Source of the DNA: JALYXV01 sp963733505
GTDB taxonomy: Bacteria; Actinomycetota; Acidimicrobiia; Acidimicrobiales; Palsa-688
NCBI GenBank assembly: GCA_963733505.1
Contig: CAVTDW010000005.1
Coordinates: forward strand, 496,001 to 560,000
Direction of reading: 5' to 3'
Length of the DNA: 64,000 nucleotides
In this document: positions 42,622-54,102 of the stretch, in pieces
Layout of the letters: every line of letters begins with the position of its first letter
Numbering within the stretch: the first letter of the stretch is position 1
Program-made: the position numbers and the translations under genes
Notes under the pieces: generated by a model
The model's database searches: none
What the model saw: only the letters and a program-made list of their open reading frames with translations
Told to the model about the DNA's origin: nothing

Positions 42622-43932
42622 GTGGCGAACATTGTCCATTACATCAACCAGTTCTTCGCCGGCGTCGGGGGCGAGGATTCGGCTGGCTCGGGGCCCACGC
42701 TCGTCCTGGGACCGGTCGGCCCGGGACGGCGGCTGGCGGAACTGCTCGGTCCCGAACACCAGATCGTGGCGACGGTGTGGTGCGGCGACGACGTCGCGTC
42801 GGGCGTCGTACCCGCAATCATCGAGCTCATCCGGTCGGTGGAGGTGGACGGCGGTGTGGATCTGGTCGCGGCCGGGCCCGCCTTCACCAGCGGCCGCTAC
42901 GGCCTGGCGTGCGCCCGGGTGGCCGCCGCGGCCCACGACGCCGGCTTGGGCGCCGTGGCCTCGATGCACGAGGACAATCCCGGCCTGGACGAAGCGGGCG
43001 CCACCCCGGTCGTCGCCAGCGGCGAGGTGGCCCGCCGCATGGCGCCCTCGCTCGACCGCCTTGCCGCCGCCATAACAAAGCTTCTCCGCCAGGAGCCCCT
43101 GACGGCGGCCGACGGCCGCATCGGCAAGCTGGCCCGCCTGACGGTCATGGCCGACGCCAGCGCGGCCGAACGGTCCGTCGACCTGGCCCTGGTGCGCCTC
43201 GCGGGCGACCACACCGCCACCGAGATCCCGTTGCCCCGGTTCGACCAGGTGACGCCGGCGGCCCCGGTGGACGATCTCACGACCGCGATGGTCGCCCTGG
43301 TGACCGAGGGCGGGCTGGTCCCCGACGACAATCCCGGCGCCCTCGAGTCGGCCCGGGCCACCCGGTGGTTGCGTTACCCGATCGGAAACCTCGACGCCAT
43401 GATGCCGGGGGAGTGGCGGTCGATCCACGGTGGGTTCTCCACCGCGTATGCCAACGAGGATCCCCACCGCATCCTGCCGCTCGACGTCGGGCGCCAGCTG
43501 GTGACCGACGGTGCCGTCGGTTCCCTGTTCGCCGAGTACTTCGTGACGACCGGCAACGGCACCTCGGTGGCCAACGCCCGGCGTTTCGGCATCGAATGGG
43601 CCGCCGACCTCCGCCACTCCGGGGCCCGGGCCGCCATCCTCACCGCCACGTGAGGGACGGGCACGCGTTGCGGGGCAACGCTGGCGAAGGAACTGGAACG
43701 GGCGGGTATCCCGACCGTGCTGCTGTGCAACCTGATCTCGATCGCCGAGCGGGTCGGGGCACCACGCATCGTGCCCACGCGCGGGATTCCCTACCCGACG
43801 GGCGACCCGTCGCTCGATCCCGAGGCCGAGAAGGCGTGGCGTCGCCGCCTGCTCGATCGGGCCTTGGAGGCGCTGTCGACGACCGTCCATCAACCCACCG
43901 TGTTCGAAGTGCCCGAGGAGGCCCGTGCCTGA
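42622..43932 (+). CDS. grdB: glycine reductase component B gamma-like selenoprotein (GrdB) with in-frame TGA
   Basis: Selenoprotein subunit that reductively cleaves the substrate C-N bond. The frame from GTG at 42622 opens VHYINQFFAGVGGEDSAGSG, carries SMHEDNPGLDEAG and GGFSTAYANEDPHRILPLD, and reaches ARAAILTAT. TGA follows at 43651-43653 and the same frame continues GTGTRCGATLAKELERAGIP to 43932. Canonical GrdB has T-S-T-Sec-G-T-C-T-R-C-G-A-T here, so this TGA is Sec. The first Cys of U-x-x-C-x-x-C is Gly (codon GGC at 43660-43662). The total of 436 residues equals the usual GrdB length. A conventional caller splits the gene in two. Confidence 0.92.
43665..43681 (+). promoter_or_regulatory. 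SECIS-like hairpin in grdB mRNA
   Basis: GCGTTGC (43665-43671) and GCAACGC (43675-43681) form a perfect 7-bp stem with a GGG loop that begins 11 nt after the Sec UGA. The loop is about 20 nt from the UGA, as in known bacterial SECIS elements. It is the strongest hairpin around this codon and supports recoding rather than termination. Confidence 0.6.
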
Positions 43933-45340
43933 TGTCGTGATTTCGGCCGCCAACCAGGTGCTGGCCCATGTTCCGTTGCTGGCTCGCCACGGATCCAAGC
44001 CCCGTCGTGAGCTGCCCAAGGACCCGAACGTGGCCGCGGCGTTCGCAGCCGCGCTGCGCCCCTTTTCCCAGGCCCTGGCCTATCCGGCCAACCAGGCCTA
44101 CATCAATGCCCTGCACCCCCGCGACCTCCCGGCCCGGCCGTGGAGCGACCTTGCCGGGGCGACGCGCTGGAGCCGCACGGGCGAGATCATGCCCGAGGAG
44201 GAGTTCCTGGGGTTGCTGGCGGCGATGGACGACTTCGACCTGCTGACCCTGTCGAGCGAGGCGGCGGCCGACGCGGCGGCGGCGCTGGCCCGCCACCCGC
44301 TGGCCAAGCGCCTCGACCTCGAGCGCGTCGAGCGGGCCCAAGGTGACGTGGACGCCGTGGCCTCCGAAGCGGGCGCCCTCGAGGTGATTGCCGGCCGCGC
44401 CGCCTTCCGGTGCGGCCAGGTCGGTGACGAGGCGCTGTCGGCGCACGTGCTGATCGACAACCTGGCGGCCAAGGCGACGGCGACGCTGGCCCTGCTGCAT
44501 CTCCTGGAGAGCAGCGGGATCGACCCGGCGTCGGTGGACTACGTGCTGGGCTGTGGCGAGGAGGCCATCGGGGACCGTTACCAGCGCGGCGGGGGCAACA
44601 TGGCCAAGGCGGTGGCCGAGGCGGCGGGCCTCAGCGAGGCGTCGGGCGCGGACATCAAGAACTTCTGCGCCGCGCCGGTGCCCGCCCTCGTCATCGCGGC
44701 CAGCCTGGTTTCCTCCGGCGTGTTCCGGCGGGTGGCGGTGGTCGGCGGTGGGTGCATGGCGAAACTCGGGATGAAGTTCCAGGGTCACCTCAAGGCGGGA
44801 ATGCCGATCCTGGAGGATGTGCTCGGCGGCGCCGCGGCCCTGGTGCAGGCCGACGACGGCGTGTCGCCCCGGATCCGTCTCGACGGGGTGGGTCGCCACA
44901 AGGTGTCGGCGGGCGGCTCCAACCCCCAGGTCATGGAGGCGCTGGCGGTCGAGCCCCTCACCCGCCTCGGCCTGGCCACGACCGACGTCGACGACTACGC
45001 CACCGAGCTGCACAACCCCGAGGTCACCGAGCCCCAGGGCTCGGGCAACGTCCCCGAGCGCAACTACCGGACCATCGCGGCCCTGGCGGCCCGCAAGGGC
45101 GACATCGCCAAGGACCAGATCCCGGCGTTCGTGGCCGAGCGCGGGATGCCCGGTTTCAGCCCCACGCAGGGCCACCTGGCGTCGTCGCTGTGTTACCTCC
45201 CTCACGCCGTGGACCGGCTTACGACCGGGGGGGCGAATAGAGTGATGCTCATCGCCAAGGGAAGTTTGTTCCTCGGGCGGATGTGCCAGTTGTCCGACGG
45301 AATGAGCGTCCTGCTCGAAAGGAACGGCAGTCCTCAATGA
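43925..45340 (+). CDS. grdC: glycine reductase component C beta-like subunit (GrdC)
   Basis: Thiolase/FabH-PlsX-like protein that, in clostridia, takes the Se-carboxymethyl intermediate to acetyl-thioester and acetyl phosphate. The product is 471 aa with GrdC landmarks: FSQALAYPANQAYINALHP, GEIMPEEEFLGLLAAMDDFD, AHVLIDNLAAKATATLALL, GGGNMAKAVAEAAGL, FCAAPVPALVIAASLV, GMPGFSPTQGHLASSLCYLP and KGSLFLGRMCQLSDGMS. The GTG start lies inside the end of grdB. The usual partner grdD is not found next to it, so the product-forming step is incomplete in this window. Confidence 0.9.
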   Translation: MPDVVISAANQVLAHVPLLARHGSKPRRELPKDPNVAAAFAAALRPFSQALAYPANQAYINALHPRDLPARPWSDLAGATRWSRTGEIMPEEEFLGLLAAMDDFDLLTLSSEAAADAAAALARHPLAKRLDLERVERAQGDVDAVASEAGALEVIAGRAAFRCGQVGDEALSAHVLIDNLAAKATATLALLHLLESSGIDPASVDYVLGCGEEAIGDRYQRGGGNMAKAVAEAAGLSEASGADIKNFCAAPVPALVIAASLVSSGVFRRVAVVGGGCMAKLGMKFQGHLKAGMPILEDVLGGAAALVQADDGVSPRIRLDGVGRHKVSAGGSNPQVMEALAVEPLTRLGLATTDVDDYATELHNPEVTEPQGSGNVPERNYRTIAALAARKGDIAKDQIPAFVAERGMPGFSPTQGHLASSLCYLPHAVDRLTTGGANRVMLIAKGSLFLGRMCQLSDGMSVLLERNGSPQ

Positions 45341-45350
45341 GTAGAGCGGC

Positions 45351-45713
45351 ATGAGCGACACAGAAGGCGCCACCGCCGTCGTCGAGGCGACCCGGGACAA
45401 CTTCAAGGATCTGGTGGCCGAGGGCACGGTGCTGGTCGACGTCTGGGGGCCCGACTGCCGACCCTGCCTGGCCCTGAATCCCCACGTCGCCACCCTGGCC
45501 GACAAGTACGCCGGCCAGGTCAAGGTCATCAAGCTGGAGGCGCCCAAGGCCCGACGGTTGTGCATGGAACTCAGCATCATGGGCATGCCCGCCTTCCTCT
45601 TGTTCCGTGACGGCAAAGAGGTGGCCCGCCTGGCGGACCCGGCACTCACGCCGCTGCGACTCAACCAGTGGGTCGCCGAACAGGCGGCCGAACAGGCGAA
45701 GGAGGTGAGTTGA
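45351..45713 (+). CDS. trxA: thioredoxin
   Basis: A 120-aa thioredoxin, the electron donor expected for GrdA/GrdB. The fold is VEATRDNFKDLVAEGTVLVDVWG and the active site is DCRPC (C-R-P-C instead of C-G-P-C). A cis-Pro is present in IMGMPAFLLFRDGKEV. Clostridial grd clusters also carry an atypical thioredoxin. It lies 10 bp after grdC and 4 bp before grdA, so it is part of the operon. No thioredoxin reductase gene is nearby. Confidence 0.88.
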   Translation: MSDTEGATAVVEATRDNFKDLVAEGTVLVDVWGPDCRPCLALNPHVATLADKYAGQVKVIKLEAPKARRLCMELSIMGMPAFLLFRDGKEVARLADPALTPLRLNQWVAEQAAEQAKEVS

Positions 45714-45717
45714 GACC

Positions 45718-46170
45718 GTGCTCAAGGACCGGTTGGTGATCGCCCTTGGTGAGCGCGACGGCATCTCGGGGCTGGCCATTGCGGCCTGCGCCACCGCTGC
45801 GGGGGCCCAGGTGGCCTTCGTAGCCACCGAGTGCTTCGTCTGAACTGCGTCTGGAGCCATGGACCTGCAGAGCCAGGAGGCAATCTTCCGGCTCGCCCAA
45901 GCCAACGACCCCAAGTCCCTGCTCGTGCTGCTCGGCGCTCCTGACCCGGAGGCCGCCGAGATTTCCGCCGAGACGGTGATCCTGGGCGACCCGGCCTACG
46001 CAGGCGCCCTGGCTGGGGCCCAGTTGGGCCTCGACGTGTACCACGTGCTGGACGACGACGTGAAGGCCGACGTGCCTGACGACGTCTGGGAGGAGCAGAT
46101 CGGCCTCATGGCCGACGTGCTCGACGCCGACGCCCTGTCGGCGGCGGTGCGCTCGATGCGCCAAACCTGA
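45718..46170 (+). CDS. grdA: glycine reductase selenoprotein A (GrdA) with in-frame TGA
   Basis: Small selenoprotein that carries the Se-carboxymethyl group between components B and C. The frame from GTG at 45718 (GGAGGTGAG upstream) reads LKDRLVIALGERDGISGLAI and ATECFV, then TGA at 45841-45843, then TASGAMDLQSQEAIFRLAQ, and ends at 46170. The clostridial motif is T-E-C-F-V-Sec-T-A-A-G-A-M-D-L-E, so recoding is certain by homology. Total 150 residues, normal for GrdA. The C-terminal AYAGALAGAQLGLDVYHVLDDD and EEQIGLMADVLD also match. A caller would report only an orphan 3' fragment. Confidence 0.95.
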
Positions 46171-46175
46171 AGCTC

Positions 46176-46562
46176 ATGCGGTGGCTGGTCGACGGCATGA
46201 ACGTCATCGGCTCGCGCCCCGACGGCTGGTGGCGCGACCGGCCCGGGGCGGCTCGGCGGTTGACGGCCCGGCTGCAGGAACTGGCGGCCGACACGGGCGA
46301 TGAGATCGCGGTGGCATTCGAAGGGGGAAAAGTCCCCGATCTCCCGCCGGGGCGCCACGGGGGGGTCGAGGTCCTGTACGCCCGGAGGCATGGCCCGAAC
46401 GCGGCCGACGACCGCATCGTCGAAGTAGTGGGGGCCGACGCGGAGCCCGGGACGCTCACCGTCGTCACGTCGGACCGCGAGCTGGTCCGACGGGTCCAGG
46501 AACTGGGGGCGTCGGTCGTCGGCCCGGGCGAGCTCCTGGGCCGGATGCGACCGCCAAAATAA
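46176..46562 (+). CDS. NYN-domain (YacP-like) ribonuclease
   Basis: A 128-aa PIN-like nuclease: MRWLVDGMNVIGSRPDGWW (Asp and Asn), FEGGKVPDLPPGRHGGVEV, ADDRIVEVV (two Asp) and LTVVTSDRELVRRVQELGA (Asp). These acidic residues form the metal site of YacP/Rae1-type RNases, which act on RNA or ribosomes. It begins 5 bp after grdA and is presumably transcribed with it; a link to UGA recoding or ribosome rescue is only a guess. Confidence 0.82.
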   Translation: MRWLVDGMNVIGSRPDGWWRDRPGAARRLTARLQELAADTGDEIAVAFEGGKVPDLPPGRHGGVEVLYARRHGPNAADDRIVEVVGADAEPGTLTVVTSDRELVRRVQELGASVVGPGELLGRMRPPK

Positions 46563-46652
46563 AACCGGAAAATCCCGCCCACCCACCTACAGATCTGGGG
46601 GCACTGCGCCGAAGCCCCACCGTCGGGGTGTCTCTAGACAGGTGGTGCAATT

Positions 46653-48369
46653 TTGGGCGCTCAGGGGTCGACGGGCAACGCTCCCCATTGGCGGCCGCTT
46701 TCGGGCCTTGGTCGACTGTTCGGGCGTCGTCGCTCGGCGGTCACCGCCGCCGCCATGGCCGTGGCCATGGTCGTGCTCCCGCTGTCGCCCACGCCCGCGT
46801 CGGCGAGCCTCCTCGGGCTGCCCACGAGCCGGGTGATCGTCACGGGGCCGGGCATCGCCGGTGCCAGCACCCTCGTGACCGGCCTCGGTGGCCAGGTCGT
46901 CAACGCCCTGCCGATCGTCGGCGGAATCGTCGCTGACGTCCCCTCGATCCTCCTCGGCGCGCTGGGGGCCATTCCTGGCGTGCTCGTTACTCCGGACGTG
47001 CCCGTCTCGGTCACTGAGGGCGGCACGGGCACCCCCGCCCGACCGCCGGCCGCCGTGTACCCCGCCGCGACCGGTGCCAGTCAGCTCGCTGCCAGCGGGA
47101 ACACCGGCCAGGGTGTGCGGGTGGCGGTGCTCGACACGGGCATCGCCAACCTTCCGGACTTCGCGGGACGCCTGGTCGCGGGCGTCGACCTGAGTGGCGA
47201 GAACAATCCCTTCCGGGACAGCTACGGCCACGGGACATTTGTCGCCGGGCTCATCGCGGGCAACGGCGCTTCCTCCGGTGGCCAGTACGTCGGTGAGGCG
47301 CCTGGAGCCGATCTGGTGTCAGTGAAGGTGGCGGGAGTCGTCGGGAAAGACGGATCTGGCGAACCTCATACTCGGCGTCGGCTGGGTCGTCGACCATCAG
47401 GCCAGTGATCACATCGGGGTGCTGAACATGTCCCTCGGCGCCGCCCCGTTCGCGTCGACGGTCCTGAATCCGCTCGACATGGCGGTCGAAGCGGCATGGC
47501 ACAGCGGCGTGGCGGTGGTCGCGTCGGCGGGGAACGCCGGGCCGTTCAACGGCACCATCCTCACCCCCGGCGATGACCCGCTCGTCATCACGGTGGGCGC
47601 GCTCGACGACCACGGCACCGCCAGTGTGGCCGACGACACGATGTCGGACTTCAGCAGCGTTGGTCCCACCACGCCCGACGGTTGGTTCAAGCCCGACCTG
47701 GTGGCTGCAGGACGCTCCGTGGTCAGCCTCCGCGTTGCCGGCTCCACCCTCGACCGGACCTACCCGTCCGCCCGCATCGGCACCGCCAACTTCGTCGGTT
47801 CGGGTACGTCGTTCAGCGCCGCCATCACCAGCGGCGCCGCGGCGTTGGCGCTCCAGGACGGGACGATCGCCCACCAGCCCGACGCCCTCAAGGCCAAGCT
47901 GTTGGGCGGGGCGACAAACGGGCCGGTGGGCAACCCGTTCGTGGATGGACATGGCTCCCTCAACGCCTACTGGGCCACCCTGGCGCAAAACGTCAGCCTG
48001 CAGCAGACCACCCCGCTGCTTCCGGCACTGCCCCTGATCCCCGTCTCGCTCGCGACCACGTGGAGCGGCTCGGCGTGGAACGGCTCGGCCTGGAACGGCT
48101 CCGCCTGGAACGGCTCCGCCTGGAACGGTTCGGCGTGGAACGGCTCGGCGTGGAACGGCTCGGCGTGGAACGGCTCGGCGTGGAACGGCTCGGCGTGGAA
48201 CGGTTCGGCGTGGAACGGGTCGGCGTGGAACGGCTCGGCGTGGAACGGCTCGGCGTGGAACGGGTCGGCGTGGAATGGCTCGGCGTGGAACGGGTCGGCG
48301 TGGAACGGGTCCGCCTGGAACGGGTCAGCTTGGAATGGCTCGGCTTGGAATGGCTCGGCGTGGAACTGA
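46653..48369 (+). CDS. secreted subtilisin-like S8 peptidase with GSAWN-repeat tail, frameshifted
   Basis: Signal-peptide-like N-terminus (SAVTAAAMAVAMVVLPLSPTPASAS), a propeptide of about 100 residues, then the catalytic triad: Asp in VRVAVLDTGI, His in DSYGHGTFVAGLIAG and Ser in FVGSGTSFSAAITSGAAALAL. The frame shifts near 47353 by one surplus base, between VVGK and TDLANLILGVGWVVDH. The C-terminus has 20 exact GSAWN repeats that end the protein. Without the shift error it would be about 571 aa. Likely an extracellular protease whose repeat tail attaches it to the surface or forms an aromatic-rich stalk. Confidence 0.87.
48067..48366 (+). repeat. 20 tandem 15-bp units encoding GSAWN
   Basis: Exactly 300 bp made of 20 units of GGCTCGGCGTGGAAC or close variants (GGT, GGG or TCC/TCA synonyms), ending directly before the TGA. 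All differences are synonymous, so the protein repeat is perfect while the DNA varies. That pattern indicates purifying selection on the peptide. Confidence 0.95.
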
Positions 48370-48409
48370 CATCTGCGTTGTGCGCCGGCGGTCTTCGATA
48401 GGAGTGGTG

Positions 48410-50975
<2,566 letters not shown>

Positions 50976-51758
50976 CTAGGCGACGACGTCGACGGGGGTG
51001 CCGACCGGCACCACCTTGATGGCATTGACGGTCTCGGGGCTGACCCGGACGCAGCCGTGCGACGACGCCACGCCCCTGGTCGATCCGGGGTCGGACGGAT
51101 ACCCGTGGATGGCCACCGTGCCATCGCCGCCATCGAACTCGGTGAATACGTTCGAGTGCGTCCCGAGGATCAGGACCGTCGGGCCGTAGATGTACTGCTG
51201 GCGCTTGGGCGTGGCCACGATGGCATCGACGAACGAGGCGCCGGTCGGTGTTGGCCATTGCGGCCGGCCCACTCCGACGGGCGCCGAGTACACCGGCAGC
51301 GCCCCCTGATACAGCGTCAGGTTGCGCTGGCAGACCGAGATGACGATGTGGTACGGCGTGGTGCTGAACGTCAGGCTCTGGACGGGCACCCACCCCGACG
51401 AACCGTTTGGACGGCTGTCCAGCCGGAGCTGGACCCAGCCGTTCTGCTGTCCGAGCACCGGCCGCGTCGATGGGCCGCCCCACGGCTCCTTCAGGTGTCC
51501 CACGGCGGGTCCACCGGGTACGGCCGAATACGCCAGGCTGGCCGCGGTAGGCGTCGCCAGCTGGGTCAGCGAGTCGCCGGTCGTCGCCGTCGCCTCCGGA
51601 CACCCGGGAATCGTGGTGCTGGTGGTGCTGGTCGTCGTTGACGGCGGTACCGTCGTCAACGGGGCCGAGTCCTGGGAAACCTCGACGGAATGGGCGCAGC
51701 CCGCGGCCAGGACGATCGCCAGCGCGATGCCTGCCCCCTTGACCGCCGCCCCCCTCAC
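50976..51758 (-). CDS. L,D-transpeptidase lipoprotein (YkuD domain)
   Basis: Cross-links peptidoglycan 3-3 bonds or anchors proteins. Signal with lipobox (IALAIVLAAGC, Cys at residue 21), a Ser/Thr-rich linker (TTSTTSTT) and an SH3-like region (GHLKEPWGGPSTRPVLGQQ) come first. The YkuD catalytic segment follows: HGYPSDPGSTRGVASSHGCVRV, containing His, Ser-His-Gly-Cys and Arg. It is 260 aa, similar to actinobacterial Ldt enzymes but with a single linker domain. Confidence 0.92.
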   Translation of the reverse strand: MRGAAVKGAGIALAIVLAAGCAHSVEVSQDSAPLTTVPPSTTTSTTSTTIPGCPEATATTGDSLTQLATPTAASLAYSAVPGGPAVGHLKEPWGGPSTRPVLGQQNGWVQLRLDSRPNGSSGWVPVQSLTFSTTPYHIVISVCQRNLTLYQGALPVYSAPVGVGRPQWPTPTGASFVDAIVATPKRQQYIYGPTVLILGTHSNVFTEFDGGDGTVAIHGYPSDPGSTRGVASSHGCVRVSPETVNAIKVVPVGTPVDVVA

Positions 51759-51768
51759 AGCTGCGAAA

Positions 51769-52710
51769 TTACACCTGTTTGCGGTCGTCGGATTCGCGGA
51801 ATGGCGTCGGGGCGTCGCCGAGCAGGACCTGGGCCCGCATTTCGGTCACAAACCAGCGCCGGAGATCGACCACGACGGGGGGCGGGGGTTCGGTCAACAG
51901 CACGCCGAGGCGGCAGTAGCCGTCGAGTTCTTCCATCATGGCCAAGAAGGCGACCGCCGCCTCAACCGACGCTTCGCTTGGCTGGGGCCAGCTCCCCTCG
52001 AGCTCGACGTGGGTCGTCCCGCCGGCTCGGGCTTCGGCGACCACTTCCCGGTAGCCCTCACGGGCGGAGGCGAAACGCCCGGACAGGCGAAGAGCCAACT
52101 CAAGCAGCCGACCCGGCATGTCCGCCGGCGCCGGCTCCAAGGCGGCGATCAGCTCGCATTCGCGAACCACGCCGTCGTTCCACTCCTGCAGCGCCAGATA
52201 GGCGTCGATGGGCACGCCCAGGAAGTGCACGACCGCCGGGTCGGTGCCCGTCGGCTCGCCCGCCGGCTCGGCGGGGTCGAATCTCGATGACTCCATCACG
52301 CTCGCGGACCTGTCGTCGTCTTCGAACGCCACCTCGGCCCACACTTCCTTGCCGCCCTCGCGACGTCGAACCCCCCAACTCCGGCTGCAATCGGCGACCA
52401 GCTGCAGCCCCCGGCCGGTGAGGGCCATCGGGTCGTACTGGCGAAGGCTCGGGGTGAGCACGAGCGAATCGACGATCGAGATGTAGACGGCGCCCCCATC
52501 AGAGGAGAGCCGGAGGAGGTACGGCGGGGCGGCGTGGAGGAGGGCATTGGACGCCAACTCGGTCGCCACGATCGTAGCCCGGTAGGCCGCGTCGTCGGGC
52601 ACCCTCCACTGGTCCAGCCGGAGCCGCAGGGCGCCTCGCACCACGCGCCCGATGGTCAAGTCGGCCGGCAGCGCAACGTCGGCGGTCTCCCCGACCTCGG
52701 GTGCGGTCAC
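51769..52710 (-). CDS. anti-sigma-factor-like ATP-binding protein (HATPase_c_2)
   Basis: The N-terminal 135 residues form an RsbW/SpoIIAB-type GHKL ATPase: YRATIVATELASNALLHA (N-box), SIVDSLVLTPSL (D-box) and MALTGRGLQLVADCSRSWGVRR. The C-terminal 170 residues are helical (FLGVPIDAYLALQEWNDGVVRECELIAAL) and of no recognised family, so the protein is longer than simple anti-sigma kinases. It likely senses nucleotide and binds a sigma or regulator partner. No sigma factor or STAS gene is adjacent. It lies 10 bp upstream of the L,D-transpeptidase gene. Confidence 0.78.
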   Translation of the reverse strand: MTAPEVGETADVALPADLTIGRVVRGALRLRLDQWRVPDDAAYRATIVATELASNALLHAAPPYLLRLSSDGGAVYISIVDSLVLTPSLRQYDPMALTGRGLQLVADCSRSWGVRRREGGKEVWAEVAFEDDDRSASVMESSRFDPAEPAGEPTGTDPAVVHFLGVPIDAYLALQEWNDGVVRECELIAALEPAPADMPGRLLELALRLSGRFASAREGYREVVAEARAGGTTHVELEGSWPQPSEASVEAAVAFLAMMEELDGYCRLGVLLTEPPPPVVVDLRRWFVTEMRAQVLLGDAPTPFRESDDRKQV

Positions 52711-52752
52711 GGCGCTCGATGGTACGCAGGCCTTTTGCCAGGGACCCAGGGT

Positions 52753-54102
52753 TCAGCGATCGACGTCGCCCATTACCGGGTCGATGCTGGCGATCACCGG
52801 CACCGCATCGGCGATCAACCCGCCCCGCAGCATGGGCGGTAGGGCCTGCAAATTGGTGAAGCTGGGCGCCCGGATGTGCAACCGGTAGGGCTTGTTGGCC
52901 CCCTCGGATACCAGGTAGCACCCGAGCTCGCCCCGGGGCGACTCGATGGGCACATACGTTTCGCCCGCCGGCACCCGGAAACCCTCGGTGAACAGCTTGA
53001 AATGGTGGATCAGCGCTTCCATCGACTCGTCGATCCGCGACCGCGGTGGGGGCGTCACCTTGCGGTCCTGGACGCGGTAGTCGCCCGTCGGCAGCAGATC
53101 GAGGATCTGGCGGGCGATGTGGACGGATTCGCGGATCTCGTTGAGCCGGATGAGGAAGCGGTCCCAGCAGTCACCGGCGCTCCCGACGATCACGTCGAAG
53201 TCGACCGAGTCGTAGGCCAGGTAGGGCAGGTCCCGCCGCAGGTCGGAGGGCACGCCGGTCGAGCGGAGGATGGGGCCGCTGGCACCGAGGGCGATGGCCT
53301 GCTCGGCCGTGATGGCCCCCACCCCCGACAGTCGCTGGTGAAAGAGCGGCTGCTGGGCGACGAAGGTGTTGTACTCGTCGAGCCGCTTGTCCATGGTGTC
53401 GCAGATGGCCCGCACGTCGTCTCGCCAGCCGTCGGGAAGATCGGCCGCCACGCCCCCGGGCCGGATGTAGTTGTGGTTCATGCGCAGCCCCGTGACCTTC
53501 TCGAAAAACGAGAGGATCAGCTCACGTTCCCGGAAGCCCACGATCATGACCGTCGTGGCGCCCAGCTCGGCGCCCATGGTGGCGATGGAGACCAGGTGCG
53601 ACGTGACCCGATTGAGCTCGCACATGAGCATCCGGATCCACGTGGCTCTCGGCGGGATCTCGACATCGAGCAGTCGCTCGACGGCCAGGGAGTAGGCCAG
53701 TTCGTTGTAGAAGGGCGAGAGATAGTCCATCCGGGTGACGTTGGTCGAGCCCTGGATGTACATCAGCTCCTCGGCGGTCTTCTCCATGCCCGTGTGCAGG
53801 TACCCGATCACGGGCTTGCTGCGCAGGATGTTCTCGCCCTGGAGTTCCAGCATCAACCGCAGGACCCCGTGCGTCGAGGGGTGCTGGGGCCCCATGTTGA
53901 TGATCATGGTCTCGTCTTCGCGCACCTCGAAGTCGACGTCTTCCATGTCGAGCACGTGGCCCTCGGCCAGGCGCAGGACGGCGCCCGACTCCTCCTGGAG
54001 TACCTGGGGCGGGGTGGCCGCACGGGGCGCCATCTCCTGGGCCCCTTCCCAGGTCAGCCGGCCGATCTGACTCGAAGTCGGGGCATCGGTCACGTCGCTC
54101 AT
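52753..54102 (-). CDS. nuoD: NADH-quinone oxidoreductase subunit D
   Basis: The 49-kDa quinone-site subunit of complex I, 449 aa. Landmarks are NMGPQHPSTHGVLRLMLELQG (catalytic His region), GYLHTGMEKTAEELMYIQG, SHLVSIATMGAELGATTVM, GCWDRF-type GDCWDRFLIRLNEIRESV and ESPRGELGCYLVSEGANKPYR. An N-terminal extension of about 50 residues is unusual but ordered. The gene is isolated: no other nuo gene lies in the window, and its ATG overlaps the stop of a sensor kinase gene. The main nuo operon may be elsewhere, or this subunit may serve a partial complex. Confidence 0.92.
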   Translation of the reverse strand: MSDVTDAPTSSQIGRLTWEGAQEMAPRAATPPQVLQEESGAVLRLAEGHVLDMEDVDFEVREDETMIINMGPQHPSTHGVLRLMLELQGENILRSKPVIGYLHTGMEKTAEELMYIQGSTNVTRMDYLSPFYNELAYSLAVERLLDVEIPPRATWIRMLMCELNRVTSHLVSIATMGAELGATTVMIVGFRERELILSFFEKVTGLRMNHNYIRPGGVAADLPDGWRDDVRAICDTMDKRLDEYNTFVAQQPLFHQRLSGVGAITAEQAIALGASGPILRSTGVPSDLRRDLPYLAYDSVDFDVIVGSAGDCWDRFLIRLNEIRESVHIARQILDLLPTGDYRVQDRKVTPPPRSRIDESMEALIHHFKLFTEGFRVPAGETYVPIESPRGELGCYLVSEGANKPYRLHIRAPSFTNLQALPPMLRGGLIADAVPVIASIDPVMGDVDR

